This document shows, piece by piece, positions 6,338 to 14,295 of a stretch of 18,717 nucleotides of DNA. Made by a program: the position numbers and the translations under genes. The stretch lies in assembly GCA_002419295.1 (NCBI GenBank), contig DIFW01000001.1:1-18717 (forward strand), read 5' to 3'. Source of the stretch: Patescibacteria group bacterium UBA5738. GTDB taxonomy: Bacteria; Patescibacteriota; Minisyncoccia; Minisyncoccales; UBA5738. The notes beneath the pieces were generated by a model, which was not told the origin of the DNA, did not search any database, and saw nothing but the letters and a program-made list of their open reading frames with translations. How positions within the stretch are numbered: position 1 is the first letter of the stretch; every line of letters begins with the position of its first letter.

Positions 6338-8446
6338 ATGTCTCGTCAAGCCCCTCTTGAAAAATATCGCAACTTTGGCGTGATCGCCCACATTGATGCC
6401 GGGAAAACCACCACTTCCGAGCGAATTTTGTTTTATACCGGCTTGTCCCACAAGATTGGCGAAGTGCACGAGGGAGCGGCGATTATGGATTGGATGGCTC
6501 AAGAAAGAGAGAGAGGGATCACAATCACCTCCGCGGCAACAACCTGTTTTTGGTCGCCGGGAGAATATTTGAGCAAAGAAAAAACCAATCAGCATCAATT
6601 CAATATCATTGATACTCCGGGACATATTGATTTCACCGCCGAAGTTCAGCGGGCGTTGCGCGTTTTGGACGGCGCGGTGGTGGTTTTTGACGGGGTTGCC
6701 GGAGTCCAGCCGCAATCCGAAACTGTGTGGCGGCAGGCCGACAAATATGCGGTGCCGCGCATTTGTTTTGTCAATAAAATGGACCGGACCGGCGCCAGTT
6801 TTGAGCGCAGTTTGCAGTCGATTTGGAAAAAATTGAATCCCAATGCGGTGGCGGCCAACATTCCGATCGGCGAAGAGGACAAGCTGGATGGTGTGGTGGA
6901 TTTGCTCAAAATGAAAGCGTTGCGCTTTAAGGGCGCCAACGGACAGGAAGTGATTGAGGAAGAGATACCGGCGGAAATGGCGGCGGCGGCCAAAGAATGG
7001 CGTGCTAAATTGGTGGAAAAAATCGTTGCCGAGGATGAAGAATTAATGAATAAATATTTGGGCGGAGAAGAAATCAAGATAGAAGATTTGCGGCGGGTTT
7101 TGCGCACTGCGACAATCAAAGGCAATATTATTCCCGTTTTTTACGGATCTTCATTAAAAAATACCGGCGTACAGCCGGTGTTGGACGCGGTTTGTTATTA
7201 TTTGCCCAGTCCGCTTGATTTGCCGCCGGTTAAAGGTATGGAATTGCAGGGCGAGGGGGAAATTTTGCGCCATTCCGACGATAATGAGCCGTTCACGGCG
7301 CTGGCGTTTAAAGTGGCGACCGATCCCTATGTCGGCACTTTGACATTTTTCCGCGTTTATTCGGGGTTTCTGAAAAAAGGATCTTACGTGCTGAACGCCA
7401 CGACGGGCGAAAAAGAACGGATCGGACGGCTGTTGCGGATGTATTCCAACGACCGCAAAGAAATTGACGAAGTGCGCGCCGGCGATATCGCCGCCACCGT
7501 GGGTTTAAAAAACACTTCCACCGGGCATACTTTGTGCGATGAAAATCATCCGATTATTTTGGAAAAAATAAGTTTCCCGGATCCGGTGATTGACATTCGC
7601 GTTGAGCCGAAAACCAAGGCCGATCAGGAAAAGATGGGGCTTGCCCTCAAAAAGCTTTCGGATGAAGATCCGACTTTTCGGGTTAAAACCGACAGCGAAA
7701 CCGGAGAAACAATCATCGGCGGTATGGGCGAATTGCATTTGGATATTATCGTTGATCGTATGAAACGGGAATTCAAAGTTGATGCCGAAGTGGGCCGTCC
7801 GCAAGTGGCATATAAAGAAACCATCAAGATCAATGCCGAGGCGCAAGGAAAATTCATCAAGCAGTCGGGCGGCCGCGGACAATATGGCGATGTCCATATC
7901 CGCGTTGAGCCCAAAGAGCGCGGTACCGGTTTTGAATTTGTGGACGAAATCAAGGGAGGCGTGATTCCCAAGGAATATATCAATCCTGCGCGCAAAGGCA
8001 TTGAAGAAGCGATGGAAAAGGGTGTTGTCGCCGGTTATCCGATGGTGGATTTGAAAGCGACTTTGTATGACGGATCTTTTCATGAAGTAGATTCTTCGGA
8101 AATGGCGTTTAAAATTGCCGGTTCCATGGCATTGCAGGCCGCGGCCAAAAAGGCCAATCCGGTTTTGCTTGAACCGATTATGAAATTGGAAGTGACGGTG
8201 CCGCAGGAATTTTTTGGCGACGCGATCGGCGACATTTCTTCCCGCCGCGGAAAGATTGAAGACACTCAAGATCAGATGGAATCCAAGATTATTAATGTGA
8301 AAGTGCCGTTGTCGGAAATGTTCGGTTATGCCACCAACTTGCGGTCGTTGACGCAAGGACGGGGAACATTTACGATGGAATTTGACCACTATGAAGATGT
8401 GCCCGCGAATGTGGCGCAAGAAATCGTTTCGGGAAAAAGAAAATAA
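6338..8446 (+). CDS. fusA: Elongation factor G (EF-G)
   Basis: A translational GTPase that drives tRNA-mRNA translocation and, with the recycling factor, ribosome recycling. It has 702 residues, the family length. GTP-binding motifs are intact: A-H-I-D-A-G-K-T-T (17-25), D-T-P-G-H-I-D-F (from 92) and N-K-M-D-R (from 146). Switch I is R-E-R-G-I-T-I-T. Domains II-V follow, including the domain IV stretch G-G-R-G-Q-Y-G-D-V. The ATG at 6338 sits behind an AT-rich leader with no Shine-Dalgarno. It is the third gene of a standard str order. Confidence 0.98.
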   Translation: MSRQAPLEKYRNFGVIAHIDAGKTTTSERILFYTGLSHKIGEVHEGAAIMDWMAQERERGITITSAATTCFWSPGEYLSKEKTNQHQFNIIDTPGHIDFTAEVQRALRVLDGAVVVFDGVAGVQPQSETVWRQADKYAVPRICFVNKMDRTGASFERSLQSIWKKLNPNAVAANIPIGEEDKLDGVVDLLKMKALRFKGANGQEVIEEEIPAEMAAAAKEWRAKLVEKIVAEDEELMNKYLGGEEIKIEDLRRVLRTATIKGNIIPVFYGSSLKNTGVQPVLDAVCYYLPSPLDLPPVKGMELQGEGEILRHSDDNEPFTALAFKVATDPYVGTLTFFRVYSGFLKKGSYVLNATTGEKERIGRLLRMYSNDRKEIDEVRAGDIAATVGLKNTSTGHTLCDENHPIILEKISFPDPVIDIRVEPKTKADQEKMGLALKKLSDEDPTFRVKTDSETGETIIGGMGELHLDIIVDRMKREFKVDAEVGRPQVAYKETIKINAEAQGKFIKQSGGRGQYGDVHIRVEPKERGTGFEFVDEIKGGVIPKEYINPARKGIEEAMEKGVVAGYPMVDLKATLYDGSFHEVDSSEMAFKIAGSMALQAAAKKANPVLLEPIMKLEVTVPQEFFGDAIGDISSRRGKIEDTQDQMESKIINVKVPLSEMFGYATNLRSLTQGRGTFTMEFDHYEDVPANVAQEIVSGKRK

Positions 8447-8459
8447 ATTAAAAAAACAT

Positions 8460-8487
8460 TTGACTTTTCTTTAGAAATGAGTAATAT
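8460..8487 (+). promoter_or_regulatory. Candidate promoter upstream of tuf
   Basis: TTGACT (8460-8465), 16 nt, then TAATAT (8482-8487). It shares the string TTTGACTTTT with the rpsL promoter candidate. A start just downstream would give a leader of about 60 nt that is almost all A/T. This would let EF-Tu be made in excess of the rest of the str cluster, as in many bacteria. Confidence 0.6.
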
Positions 8488-8552
8488 ATAGTTGTTGTCT
8501 ATTCGCGCTTATTAATTTATAAATTATAAAATTAAAAAATAATTAAAAATCT

Positions 8553-9752
8553 ATGGCAGAAAAAGAAAAATTTGTGAGAGGAAAATCTCACTTGAATATT
8601 GGCACTATCGGCCATGTCGATCATGGCAAAACCACATTGAGTGCGGCGATTTTGCATTCTTTGAGCCTGAAAGGAAATAAGGTGGCGATGAAGTCAATCG
8701 ACCAAATTGATTCGGCTCCTGAAGAGAAACAGCGCGGCGTGACGATTAACATCGCGCATTTGGAATATGAAACCGACAAAAGGCACTATGCCCACATTGA
8801 TTGCCCGGGGCATGCCGATTACATCAAGAATATGATCACCGGCGCGGCGCAGATGGACGGCGGTATTTTGGTGGTGTCGGCCAATGACGGCGCGATGCCG
8901 CAAACCCGCGAGCACATTTTGCTGGCGCACCAAGTCGGTTTGCCGGCGATGGTGGTGTTTTTGAACAAATGCGATATGGTTGATGATCCGGAAATGATCG
9001 ACTTGGTGGAATCCGAAGTGCGCGAATTGTTGAAAAAATATCATTTTCCCGGAGACGAAATTCCGTTCGTGCGCGGTTCGGCGTTGAAAGCGCTGGAAGG
9101 GAAGTCCGCCGATGACGAAGCGGTGAAAGCGGTGATTGAATTGATGAACAAAGTTGACGAATACATTCCCGAGCCGGTGCGCGACACCGAAAAGCCGTTC
9201 TTGATGGCCGTGGAAGATGTGTTTTCCATCGCCGGACGCGGCACGGTGGCGACCGGCCGCATTGAAAGGGGAATCGTGAAGGCCAACGAAGAAGTGGAAG
9301 TGGTCGGCATCAAGCCCACCGTTAAAACCACGGCGGTTTCGATTGAAATGTTTCAGAAAATTTTGGATGAAGGGCGCGCCGGGGATAATGTGGGCATTTT
9401 GATGCGCGGTTTAAAGAAGGAAGATGTTGAACGCGGCCAGGTGCTGGCGAAAACCGGCTCAATCACTCCCCACACGGATTTTACCGCCGAAGTTTATATT
9501 TTGACCAAGGAAGAGGGCGGCCGCCACACTCCGTTTTTCTCCGGCTACAAACCGCAGTTTTATGTGAGAACTTGCGATGTCACCGGCGAAGTGACTTTGA
9601 ATCCCGGAGTGGAGATGGTGATGCCCGGAGACACGGTAACCTTTAATGTTAAATTGATCAATCCGATCGCTTTGGAAGAGAAATCAAAGTTTGCCATTCG
9701 CGAAGGCGGCAAGACCGTCGGCGCGGGAGTGGTGACAAAAATCGTCAAGTAA
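8553..9752 (+). CDS. tuf: Elongation factor Tu (EF-Tu)
   Basis: The GTPase that delivers aminoacyl-tRNA to the ribosomal A site. It has 399 residues (about 394 is typical). Motifs: G-H-V-D-H-G-K-T-T (20-28), switch I R-G-V-T-I-N, D-C-P-G-H-A-D-Y from 83 with the catalytic His at 87, and N-K-C-D from 138. Domains II and III are complete, ending G-V-V-T-K-I-V-K. The start matches family alignments; the leader has no Shine-Dalgarno. It ends the str cluster and is followed after 63 nt by rpsJ. Confidence 0.98.
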   Translation: MAEKEKFVRGKSHLNIGTIGHVDHGKTTLSAAILHSLSLKGNKVAMKSIDQIDSAPEEKQRGVTINIAHLEYETDKRHYAHIDCPGHADYIKNMITGAAQMDGGILVVSANDGAMPQTREHILLAHQVGLPAMVVFLNKCDMVDDPEMIDLVESEVRELLKKYHFPGDEIPFVRGSALKALEGKSADDEAVKAVIELMNKVDEYIPEPVRDTEKPFLMAVEDVFSIAGRGTVATGRIERGIVKANEEVEVVGIKPTVKTTAVSIEMFQKILDEGRAGDNVGILMRGLKKEDVERGQVLAKTGSITPHTDFTAEVYILTKEEGGRHTPFFSGYKPQFYVRTCDVTGEVTLNPGVEMVMPGDTVTFNVKLINPIALEEKSKFAIREGGKTVGAGVVTKIVK

Positions 9753-9762
9753 ATTAAAAAGC

Positions 9763-9802
9763 AATTCCGAAGTGCCATTGTCAGCGAATGGAAACAGGAA
9801 TT
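9763..9802 (+). promoter_or_regulatory. Imperfect stem-loop in the tuf-rpsJ gap
   Basis: Outer stem AATTCC (9763-9768) with GGAATT (9797-9802), an internal loop, then inner stem CCATT (9775-9779) with AATGG (9787-9791). It fills most of the leader of rpsJ, the position where E. coli has its L4-controlled S10 leader. The structure is short, and any regulatory role is inference. Confidence 0.3.
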
Positions 9803-9815
9803 CAAAACCAGCAAG

Positions 9816-10166
9816 ATGGCAACCGCGACCACAAAGAAAAATAAGGAAACAAAGGAAAGCGCTCGTCCCAAATTGAGAATAAAGTTGAGGGCCTATGACC
9901 ACAAGGTGATTGATAACTGCACTAAGCAGATTATTGAAACCATCAATCGCTACGGCGCCGAAATTTTGGGTCCGATACCTTTGCCGATTGAGATTCATAA
10001 ATACACCGTGAATCGATCGACATTCGTGCATAAAGACGCGCGCGAGCAGTTTGAGATTCGGGTGCACAAGCGCTTGCTGGACATTGTGAATCCGACGCCC
10101 AAAATTATTGATTCTTTGCGCAATTTGACATTGCCCGCGGGCGTGGACATTGAAATAAAAATGTAA
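9816..10166 (+). CDS. rpsJ: 30S ribosomal protein S10
   Basis: S10 is in the 30S head; in model bacteria it is also the NusE antitermination factor. The 116-residue protein has a normal core from L-R-I-K-L-R-A-Y-D-H to L-P-A-G-V-D-I-E-I-K-M, including the H-K-R-L-L-D-I-V-N-P-T-P segment. It carries about 13 extra N-terminal residues rich in Thr and Lys before the core (usual length about 102). The ATG at 9816 follows AGCAAG, not a real Shine-Dalgarno. First gene of the S10 cluster. Confidence 0.97.
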   Translation: MATATTKKNKETKESARPKLRIKLRAYDHKVIDNCTKQIIETINRYGAEILGPIPLPIEIHKYTVNRSTFVHKDAREQFEIRVHKRLLDIVNPTPKIIDSLRNLTLPAGVDIEIKM

Positions 10167-10223
10167 AGTTTGCCCTTGCTTTGCCGGACCATCATATAAA
10201 AATCAGTGAATATAGCCATTTGA

Positions 10224-10248
10224 GAAAGCCGGGCTATGCCCGGTTTTC
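10224..10248 (+). terminator. Strong hairpin with T-tract between rpsJ and rplC
   Basis: An 11-bp stem with one G-U pair (10224-10234 with 10238-10248) closes on a three-base loop (TAT). Its core is CCGGGC/GCCCGG and the right side contains TTTT. It looks like an intrinsic terminator or attenuator but lies inside the operon, 19 nt before the rplC start. It could give partial read-through or block ribosome access to rplC. Confidence 0.55.
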
Positions 10249-10267
10249 AATTGCCTTCAAAAAGATT

Positions 10268-10861
10268 ATGAAATTCATTTTGGGAAAAAAAATTGGAATG
10301 ACGGAGATATTCGCTCCTGACGGAAAGAAAACGCCGGTAACCTTGATTGAAGCCGGGCCGTGCGCTTTGACGCAATTGAAAACCGAAAAAAAGGATGGCT
10401 ATTCTTCGGCGCAAATCGGTTTTGAAAAGATTTCCGAAAAGAAAATCAAAAAAAGCTCCGCCAAGAAACCGTTTCGATTTTTGCGCGAGTTCAGGATTGA
10501 AAGCGGTTTGGAGATGAAAACCGGCGATATTGTGAGTATTGCGGACTTCAAGGAAGGGGACAAGGTTAAGGTTGCCGGAATTTCCAAAGGAAAGGGGTTT
10601 CAAGGCGGGGTGAAGAAACACGGATTTAAGGGGCAACAGACTTGCACTCACGGCACCAAGCATGAATTGCGCAATTTCGGGTCGGTGGGTATGGGCGGCG
10701 CGGCGATTCGCAAAGGCAAAAAAATGGCGGGAAGAATGGGCGCCCAACGGGTTACCGTCAAAAATTTGATTGTTGCCAAAGTTGATCCGGAAAATAATTT
10801 GCTGGCGCTTAAAGGCGCGGTGCCGGGGAATAAGGGCACATTATTGGAAATCAGAGGATAA
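10268..10861 (+). CDS. rplC: 50S ribosomal protein L3
   Basis: L3 is an early 50S assembly protein that reaches the peptidyl-transferase centre. It has 197 residues, starting M-K-F-I-L-G-K-K-I-G-M-T. The conserved G-K-G-F-Q-G-G-V-K-K-H-G-F and M-A-G-R-M-G stretches are present. An in-frame TTG at 10181 would add 29 residues but would run through the intergenic hairpin, so the ATG at 10268 is chosen. No Shine-Dalgarno. The next gene is 123 nt away across a 7-bp tandem repeat. Confidence 0.97.
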   Translation: MKFILGKKIGMTEIFAPDGKKTPVTLIEAGPCALTQLKTEKKDGYSSAQIGFEKISEKKIKKSSAKKPFRFLREFRIESGLEMKTGDIVSIADFKEGDKVKVAGISKGKGFQGGVKKHGFKGQQTCTHGTKHELRNFGSVGMGGAAIRKGKKMAGRMGAQRVTVKNLIVAKVDPENNLLALKGAVPGNKGTLLEIRG

Positions 10862-10877
10862 GAAATGAATGATGAAC

Positions 10878-10940
10878 GATAAATTATAAGTGATAAATGA
10901 TAAATGATAAATTATAAATTATAAGTGATAAGTGATAAGC
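10878..10940 (+). repeat. Nine-copy 7-bp tandem repeat between rplC and rplD
   Basis: Nine contiguous heptamers fit the pattern (G/T)ATAA(A/G)(T/C): GATAAAT, TATAAGT, GATAAAT three times, TATAAAT, TATAAGT, GATAAGT, GATAAGC. Because 7 is not a multiple of 3, TAA and TGA stops occur in all three frames, so it is not coding. Slippage makes it a likely length-variable site in the rplD leader. Confidence 0.9.
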
Positions 10941-10984
10941 TATATTTGAATTTTTAATTTATTTTTGAAGGTTAAAATAATTTC

Positions 10985-11635
10985 ATGGAAGCCGCAATCT
11001 ATAATCAAAAAGGGGAAAAAACCGGAACGATGGAGTTATCCAAGAGCTTGTTTGAGGTAAAAATCAACACAGACTTGGTTTATCAAGTGGCGGTAACGCA
11101 AGCGGCCAACCGCCGGCAGGGCGCGGCGCACACCAAGAATCGCGGGGAGGTTTCCGGCGGCGGAAAGAAGCCATGGCGCCAAAAAGGCACCGGCCGTTCG
11201 CGCCACGGATCGACTCGTTCTCCGATTTGGCGGCATGGCGGAGTCGCTTTCGGTCCGCGGAACGATAAAATTTACGGCGGCAAGATTAATAAAAAAATGC
11301 GGCGCAAGGCCTTGGCGATGATTTTGTCGGCCAAAGCGGCCGCCGGAACGATCACTTTGCTTGACCGGTTGGAAATTTCCGAGCCCAAAACCAGGCGAAT
11401 GGTTGAAGTTTTGGGGGCGGTGCGAAAGATAAACTCCAATTTTGAAAAAGGGAAAATTCTGATTGCTCTGCCCGGAGTTGAAAAAACCGCGATTCTCGCC
11501 GGCAGGAACATTCCGGGGGTTGAGACCATTGAAGCGGCAAAATTGAATGTGCTTGATTTGCTTAATTCCAAATGTCTTTTGATGCCGGTCGAGTCGGTGG
11601 AGGCGATTGAGAAAACCGCGAAAATTAAAAAATAA
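10985..11635 (+). CDS. rplD: 50S ribosomal protein L4
   Basis: L4 lines the peptide exit tunnel with L22; in E. coli it also represses the S10 operon. It has 216 residues. The tunnel loop is recognisable: K-P-W-R-Q-K-G-T-G-R-S-R-H-G-S, then R-S-P-I-W-R-H-G-G-V-A-F-G-P. The start M-E-A-A-I-Y-N-Q-K-G matches the family. It is preceded by the heptamer repeat and an AT-rich leader without a Shine-Dalgarno, and followed after 2 nt by rplW, so those two are probably translationally coupled. Confidence 0.97.
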   Translation: MEAAIYNQKGEKTGTMELSKSLFEVKINTDLVYQVAVTQAANRRQGAAHTKNRGEVSGGGKKPWRQKGTGRSRHGSTRSPIWRHGGVAFGPRNDKIYGGKINKKMRRKALAMILSAKAAAGTITLLDRLEISEPKTRRMVEVLGAVRKINSNFEKGKILIALPGVEKTAILAGRNIPGVETIEAAKLNVLDLLNSKCLLMPVESVEAIEKTAKIKK

Positions 11636-11637
11636 TT

Positions 11638-12033
11638 ATGGCGATTACCGATATTTTTAAAAAAGAAGCCCCGCGGAAAACCAAGGTTCAAAAGATTGCC
11701 ACGAAAGAAAAGAAACCGGCGGTTGAAAAGAAGGCCGCGGACAAAATCGGCGATCGCGCCGTGCGGATTTTGGCGGGCGCCCATATTACCGAGAAAGCGT
11801 CCAATTTGTCCGATGACAATCAATATGTTTTTCGCGTGGCCAAATCCGCCAATAAAAAAGAGATTGCCCGCGCGGTGGAAGAATATTATCAGGTGAAAGC
11901 CGTCGGCGTGAATGTGGTGAATGTGCCCGGGAGAAAGCGGCGCAGCCGCCGGGGGATATTTTTTGAGCCCGGTTATCGCAAGGCGATCGTAAAAATAAAA
12001 AAAGGGCAAACAATTGAGATCGCGCCCAAATAG
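11638..12033 (+). CDS. rplW: 50S ribosomal protein L23
   Basis: L23 sits at the tunnel exit and docks trigger factor and SRP. It has 131 residues against the usual 95-100, because of a Lys/Ala-rich N-terminal extension of about 40 residues before the core (A-G-A-H-I-T-E-K-A-S). The core keeps the N-V-V-N-V-P-G-R-K-R-R loop and ends I-K-K-G-Q-T-I-E-I. Only 2 nt separate it from rplD. It ends with TAG. Confidence 0.96.
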   Translation: MAITDIFKKEAPRKTKVQKIATKEKKPAVEKKAADKIGDRAVRILAGAHITEKASNLSDDNQYVFRVAKSANKKEIARAVEEYYQVKAVGVNVVNVPGRKRRSRRGIFFEPGYRKAIVKIKKGQTIEIAPK

Positions 12034-12099
12034 AATCGCGGCGCGTCCCGTATTTGATTTATATCGCAACGAAAAAATATCGCTTTCGCGAATAATAAT

Positions 12100-12879
12100 A
12101 TGAAATCAGTTTTAACCAAAAAAAGGCCGGAAAAACATTTGCTCAAGTCCCTGAAAAAAAATTCAGGCCGGAATTTTTCCGGACGGATTACCGTGAGGCA
12201 TCGCGGCGGCGGCGTGAAAAAAATGTATCGCGTGGTTGATTTCGGGCAGGAAAAGATGGGGATCGCGGGAAATGTCGCGGCGCTGGAATATGATCCCAAC
12301 CGCACCGCTTATTTGGCGCTGGTTGAGTATCGCGACGGGAGCAAAAAATATGTTTTGGCGGTTGACGGCATGGCGGCGGGGGATGAAATTATTTGCGATC
12401 GGGAAGCCGAGATCAAAGCCGGCAATCGGACGATGTTAAAAAACATTCCCGTGGGTACCGAAATTTGCAATATTGAATTACAGCCGGGTAGAGGCGGGCA
12501 GATGGTGAGATCGGCGGGCACGGCGGCGAGAATGATGGCCGGCGAAGGCAAATTCGCCCAGTTGCAGATGCCTTCCCGCGAGATCAGAAAAGTTCCGGCG
12601 GATTGCTTCGCGACGATCGGGAGAATCTCTCATCCGGAGCATCGTTTCGAAGATTATGGCAGTGCCGGCGCGAAAAGGAGAAAGGGATGGCGGCCTACCG
12701 TCAGAGGCACAGTGATGAATCCTTGCGATCATCCGCACGGCGGCGGCGAGGGTAGAACCGGCATTGGCTTGAAAAGAGCCAAAACTCCATGGGGAAAGAC
12801 CGCGATGGGAGTGAAAACGCGCAAACCCAAAAAATGGACCGCCAAATTGATTATCAAGCGAAGAAGCAGGAAAAAATAA
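12100..12879 (+). CDS. rplB: 50S ribosomal protein L2, short N-terminus
   Basis: L2 is essential for subunit joining and peptidyl transfer. The body is normal (G-R-I-T-V-R-H-R-G-G-G; L-E-Y-D-P-N-R; A-G-D-E-I; N-I-P-V-G; the signature H-P-H-G-G-G-E-G-R near 211-219). At 259 residues it is about 15 shorter than usual. The missing part is the N-terminus: the conserved P-T-x-P-G-R-R segment is absent and the protein begins M-K-S-V-L-T-K-K-R-P-E-K. Upstream, the same frame meets TGA at 12055 with no alternative start encoding that segment. No Shine-Dalgarno. Confidence 0.96.
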   Translation: MKSVLTKKRPEKHLLKSLKKNSGRNFSGRITVRHRGGGVKKMYRVVDFGQEKMGIAGNVAALEYDPNRTAYLALVEYRDGSKKYVLAVDGMAAGDEIICDREAEIKAGNRTMLKNIPVGTEICNIELQPGRGGQMVRSAGTAARMMAGEGKFAQLQMPSREIRKVPADCFATIGRISHPEHRFEDYGSAGAKRRKGWRPTVRGTVMNPCDHPHGGGEGRTGIGLKRAKTPWGKTAMGVKTRKPKKWTAKLIIKRRSRKK

Positions 12880-12908
12880 AAAGATAGCGTTATTCTAAAA
12901 AAAACAAC

Positions 12909-13199
12909 ATGGCAAGAAGCATTAAAAAAGGCCCCTTCATTGATGAAAAGTTGATGGAAAAGGTGAAGAAAGGAGGTGTCGGCCCCATCAAAACTTGGTC
13001 GCGGCGAAGCACTATTGTTCCGGAAATGATCGGGTTGGTTTTCGCGGTGCACAACGGAAAGGAATTTATCACGGTCAAGCCCAACGAGGATATGGTGGGG
13101 CACAAGCTGGGAGAATTTTCTCCGACGACCAAATTCCATCGGCATGGCGGCAAGATGCAAAAGGAGCTGGAAGCCAAACAAGCGGCGCCGAAAAAATAA
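12909..13199 (+). CDS. rpsS: 30S ribosomal protein S19
   Basis: S19 binds the 30S head with S13 and contacts the A-site finger. It has 96 residues starting M-A-R-S-I-K-K-G-P-F-I-D, with the conserved W-S-R-R-S-T-I-V-P and L-G-E-F-S-P-T-T-K-F-H-R-H segments. Short Lys/Ala-rich tail. The leader is A-rich (ACAAC before ATG). It is 13 nt from rplV. Confidence 0.97.
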   Translation: MARSIKKGPFIDEKLMEKVKKGGVGPIKTWSRRSTIVPEMIGLVFAVHNGKEFITVKPNEDMVGHKLGEFSPTTKFHRHGGKMQKELEAKQAAPKK

Positions 13200-13212
13200 T
13201 TAAATTTGGAAT

Positions 13213-13593
13213 ATGGCAATCACGGTAAAATTAAGACAATTGAAAATTACTGCGCGCAAAACCCGCATGGTGGCGGATTTGGTGAGATACAAAACAACGG
13301 CCGAAGCCGAAGCGATTTTGAGCTTTACTCCCAACAAAGCCAGCTTGCCGTTGTTGAAGCTCTTGCGCTCGGGGATGGCGGCGGCGAAAAATACCCACAA
13401 GCTAGATCCGAAAGATTTTTATATTTCCAAATTGACGGTTGACGACGGCCCGATGCATAAGAAAGTTTTTCCCCGTTCGCGCGGCCGCGCCGATCGAATT
13501 GAAAAACGGACTTCGCATATCACCCTTACCATTGACAAGAAAGTTCAAGAACCCGCCGTTAAAAGCAAGCGGCGCGGGAAAAAAGAAGCATAA
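13213..13593 (+). CDS. rplV: 50S ribosomal protein L22
   Basis: L22 lines the peptide exit tunnel opposite L4. It has 126 residues. The tunnel hairpin and following strand are conserved (P-R-S-R-G-R-A-D-R-I-E-K-R-T-S-H-I-T-L). The N-terminus reads M-A-I-T-V-K-L-R-Q-L-K-I-T-A-R-K-T-R-M-V-A-D-L-V. A weak GGA precedes the ATG. It ends in a basic K-S-K-R-R-G-K-K tail. Confidence 0.97.
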   Translation: MAITVKLRQLKITARKTRMVADLVRYKTTAEAEAILSFTPNKASLPLLKLLRSGMAAAKNTHKLDPKDFYISKLTVDDGPMHKKVFPRSRGRADRIEKRTSHITLTIDKKVQEPAVKSKRRGKKEA

Positions 13594-13630
13594 ATCTTAA
13601 ATTTTGATTTTTTAACTTTTAATTTGAAAC

Positions 13631-14284
13631 ATGGCTCACAAGGTTCACCCAAAAGCATTCAGAATAAAGGATATTTCCGGATGGTATTCGCGCGGATATT
13701 ACGAAAAAGAATTCCCCAAATTGTTGGAGGAGGATTTCAAATTGCGCGAATTTCTTCACAAGAGATTGGCCAAGATCGGGATTTCCGAAGTTGAGATTGA
13801 AAGATCTCCGGGAAAGATTAATGTGGCGGTTCTTTGCGCCCGTCCGGGGCTGATTATCGGACGGCAGGGGCAGGGGATCGAGGAATTGCGCAAAAAATTG
13901 GAGAAGAAACTTTTTGGAAGCGTTAAAGCGAAAAATAATCCCGATTTGCGGGTTGAAGTGAGAGAAATTGCCAATCCTTGGGCGTCGGCGGCATATATCG
14001 GCCAATCGGTGGCCGCGCAGATTGAAAAAAGAATGCCCTATTTGAGAGCGATAAAGCAGGTGATTGAGAAAGCGATGGGGTCGCGGGAGGTTCAGGGGGT
14101 GAGAGTACAGCTTTCGGGAAGATTGAACGGCGTGGAGATCGCGCGCACGGCGTGGCTCACCAAAGGGCGTTTGCCGCGCCAAACCATCAGAGCCGATATT
14201 GATTATGCCATCACCGAGGCGCACTGCACTTATGGCGTGATCGGAATTAAGGTTTGGGTGTACAAAGGAGAAAAGCAAAAATAA
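13631..14284 (+). CDS. rpsC: 30S ribosomal protein S3
   Basis: S3 forms part of the mRNA entry channel and helicase. It has 217 residues with the KH-domain loop I-I-G-R-Q-G-Q-G at 75-82. The C-terminal domain includes the typical R-T-A-W-x-x-x-G-R-L-P-x-x-T-I-R-A-x-I-D-Y. It starts M-A-H-K-V-H-P-K-A-F-R. The leader ends AATTTGAAAC directly before ATG, the same context as rpsH and rplF. It is 11 nt from rplP. Confidence 0.97.
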   Translation: MAHKVHPKAFRIKDISGWYSRGYYEKEFPKLLEEDFKLREFLHKRLAKIGISEVEIERSPGKINVAVLCARPGLIIGRQGQGIEELRKKLEKKLFGSVKAKNNPDLRVEVREIANPWASAAYIGQSVAAQIEKRMPYLRAIKQVIEKAMGSREVQGVRVQLSGRLNGVEIARTAWLTKGRLPRQTIRADIDYAITEAHCTYGVIGIKVWVYKGEKQK

Positions 14285-14295
14285 TAATCTGGAAT

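Noticed and set aside
7505..8419. Long minus-strand open frame opposite fusA (also large ones opposite rplD-rplW and rpsC)
   Set aside because: These lie fully over conserved ribosomal or EF-G genes and read as Arg/His/Phe-rich mirror sequence without recognisable domains; they are shadows of codon bias.
9753..9815. E. coli-like L4-controlled S10 leader
   Set aside because: A short imperfect stem exists, but none of the extended multi-hairpin leader with a T-tract is present, so equivalence is not claimed.
10181..10267. TTG-started extension of L3
   Set aside because: It reads through the intergenic hairpin and has no similarity to L3; the family start is M-K-F-I-L-G-K-K.
12034..12099. Frameshift hiding the missing L2 N-terminus
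   Set aside because: All three frames were read; only a six-residue resemblance (A-T-K-K-Y-R) exists and there is too little sequence before the ATG to hold the missing segment.
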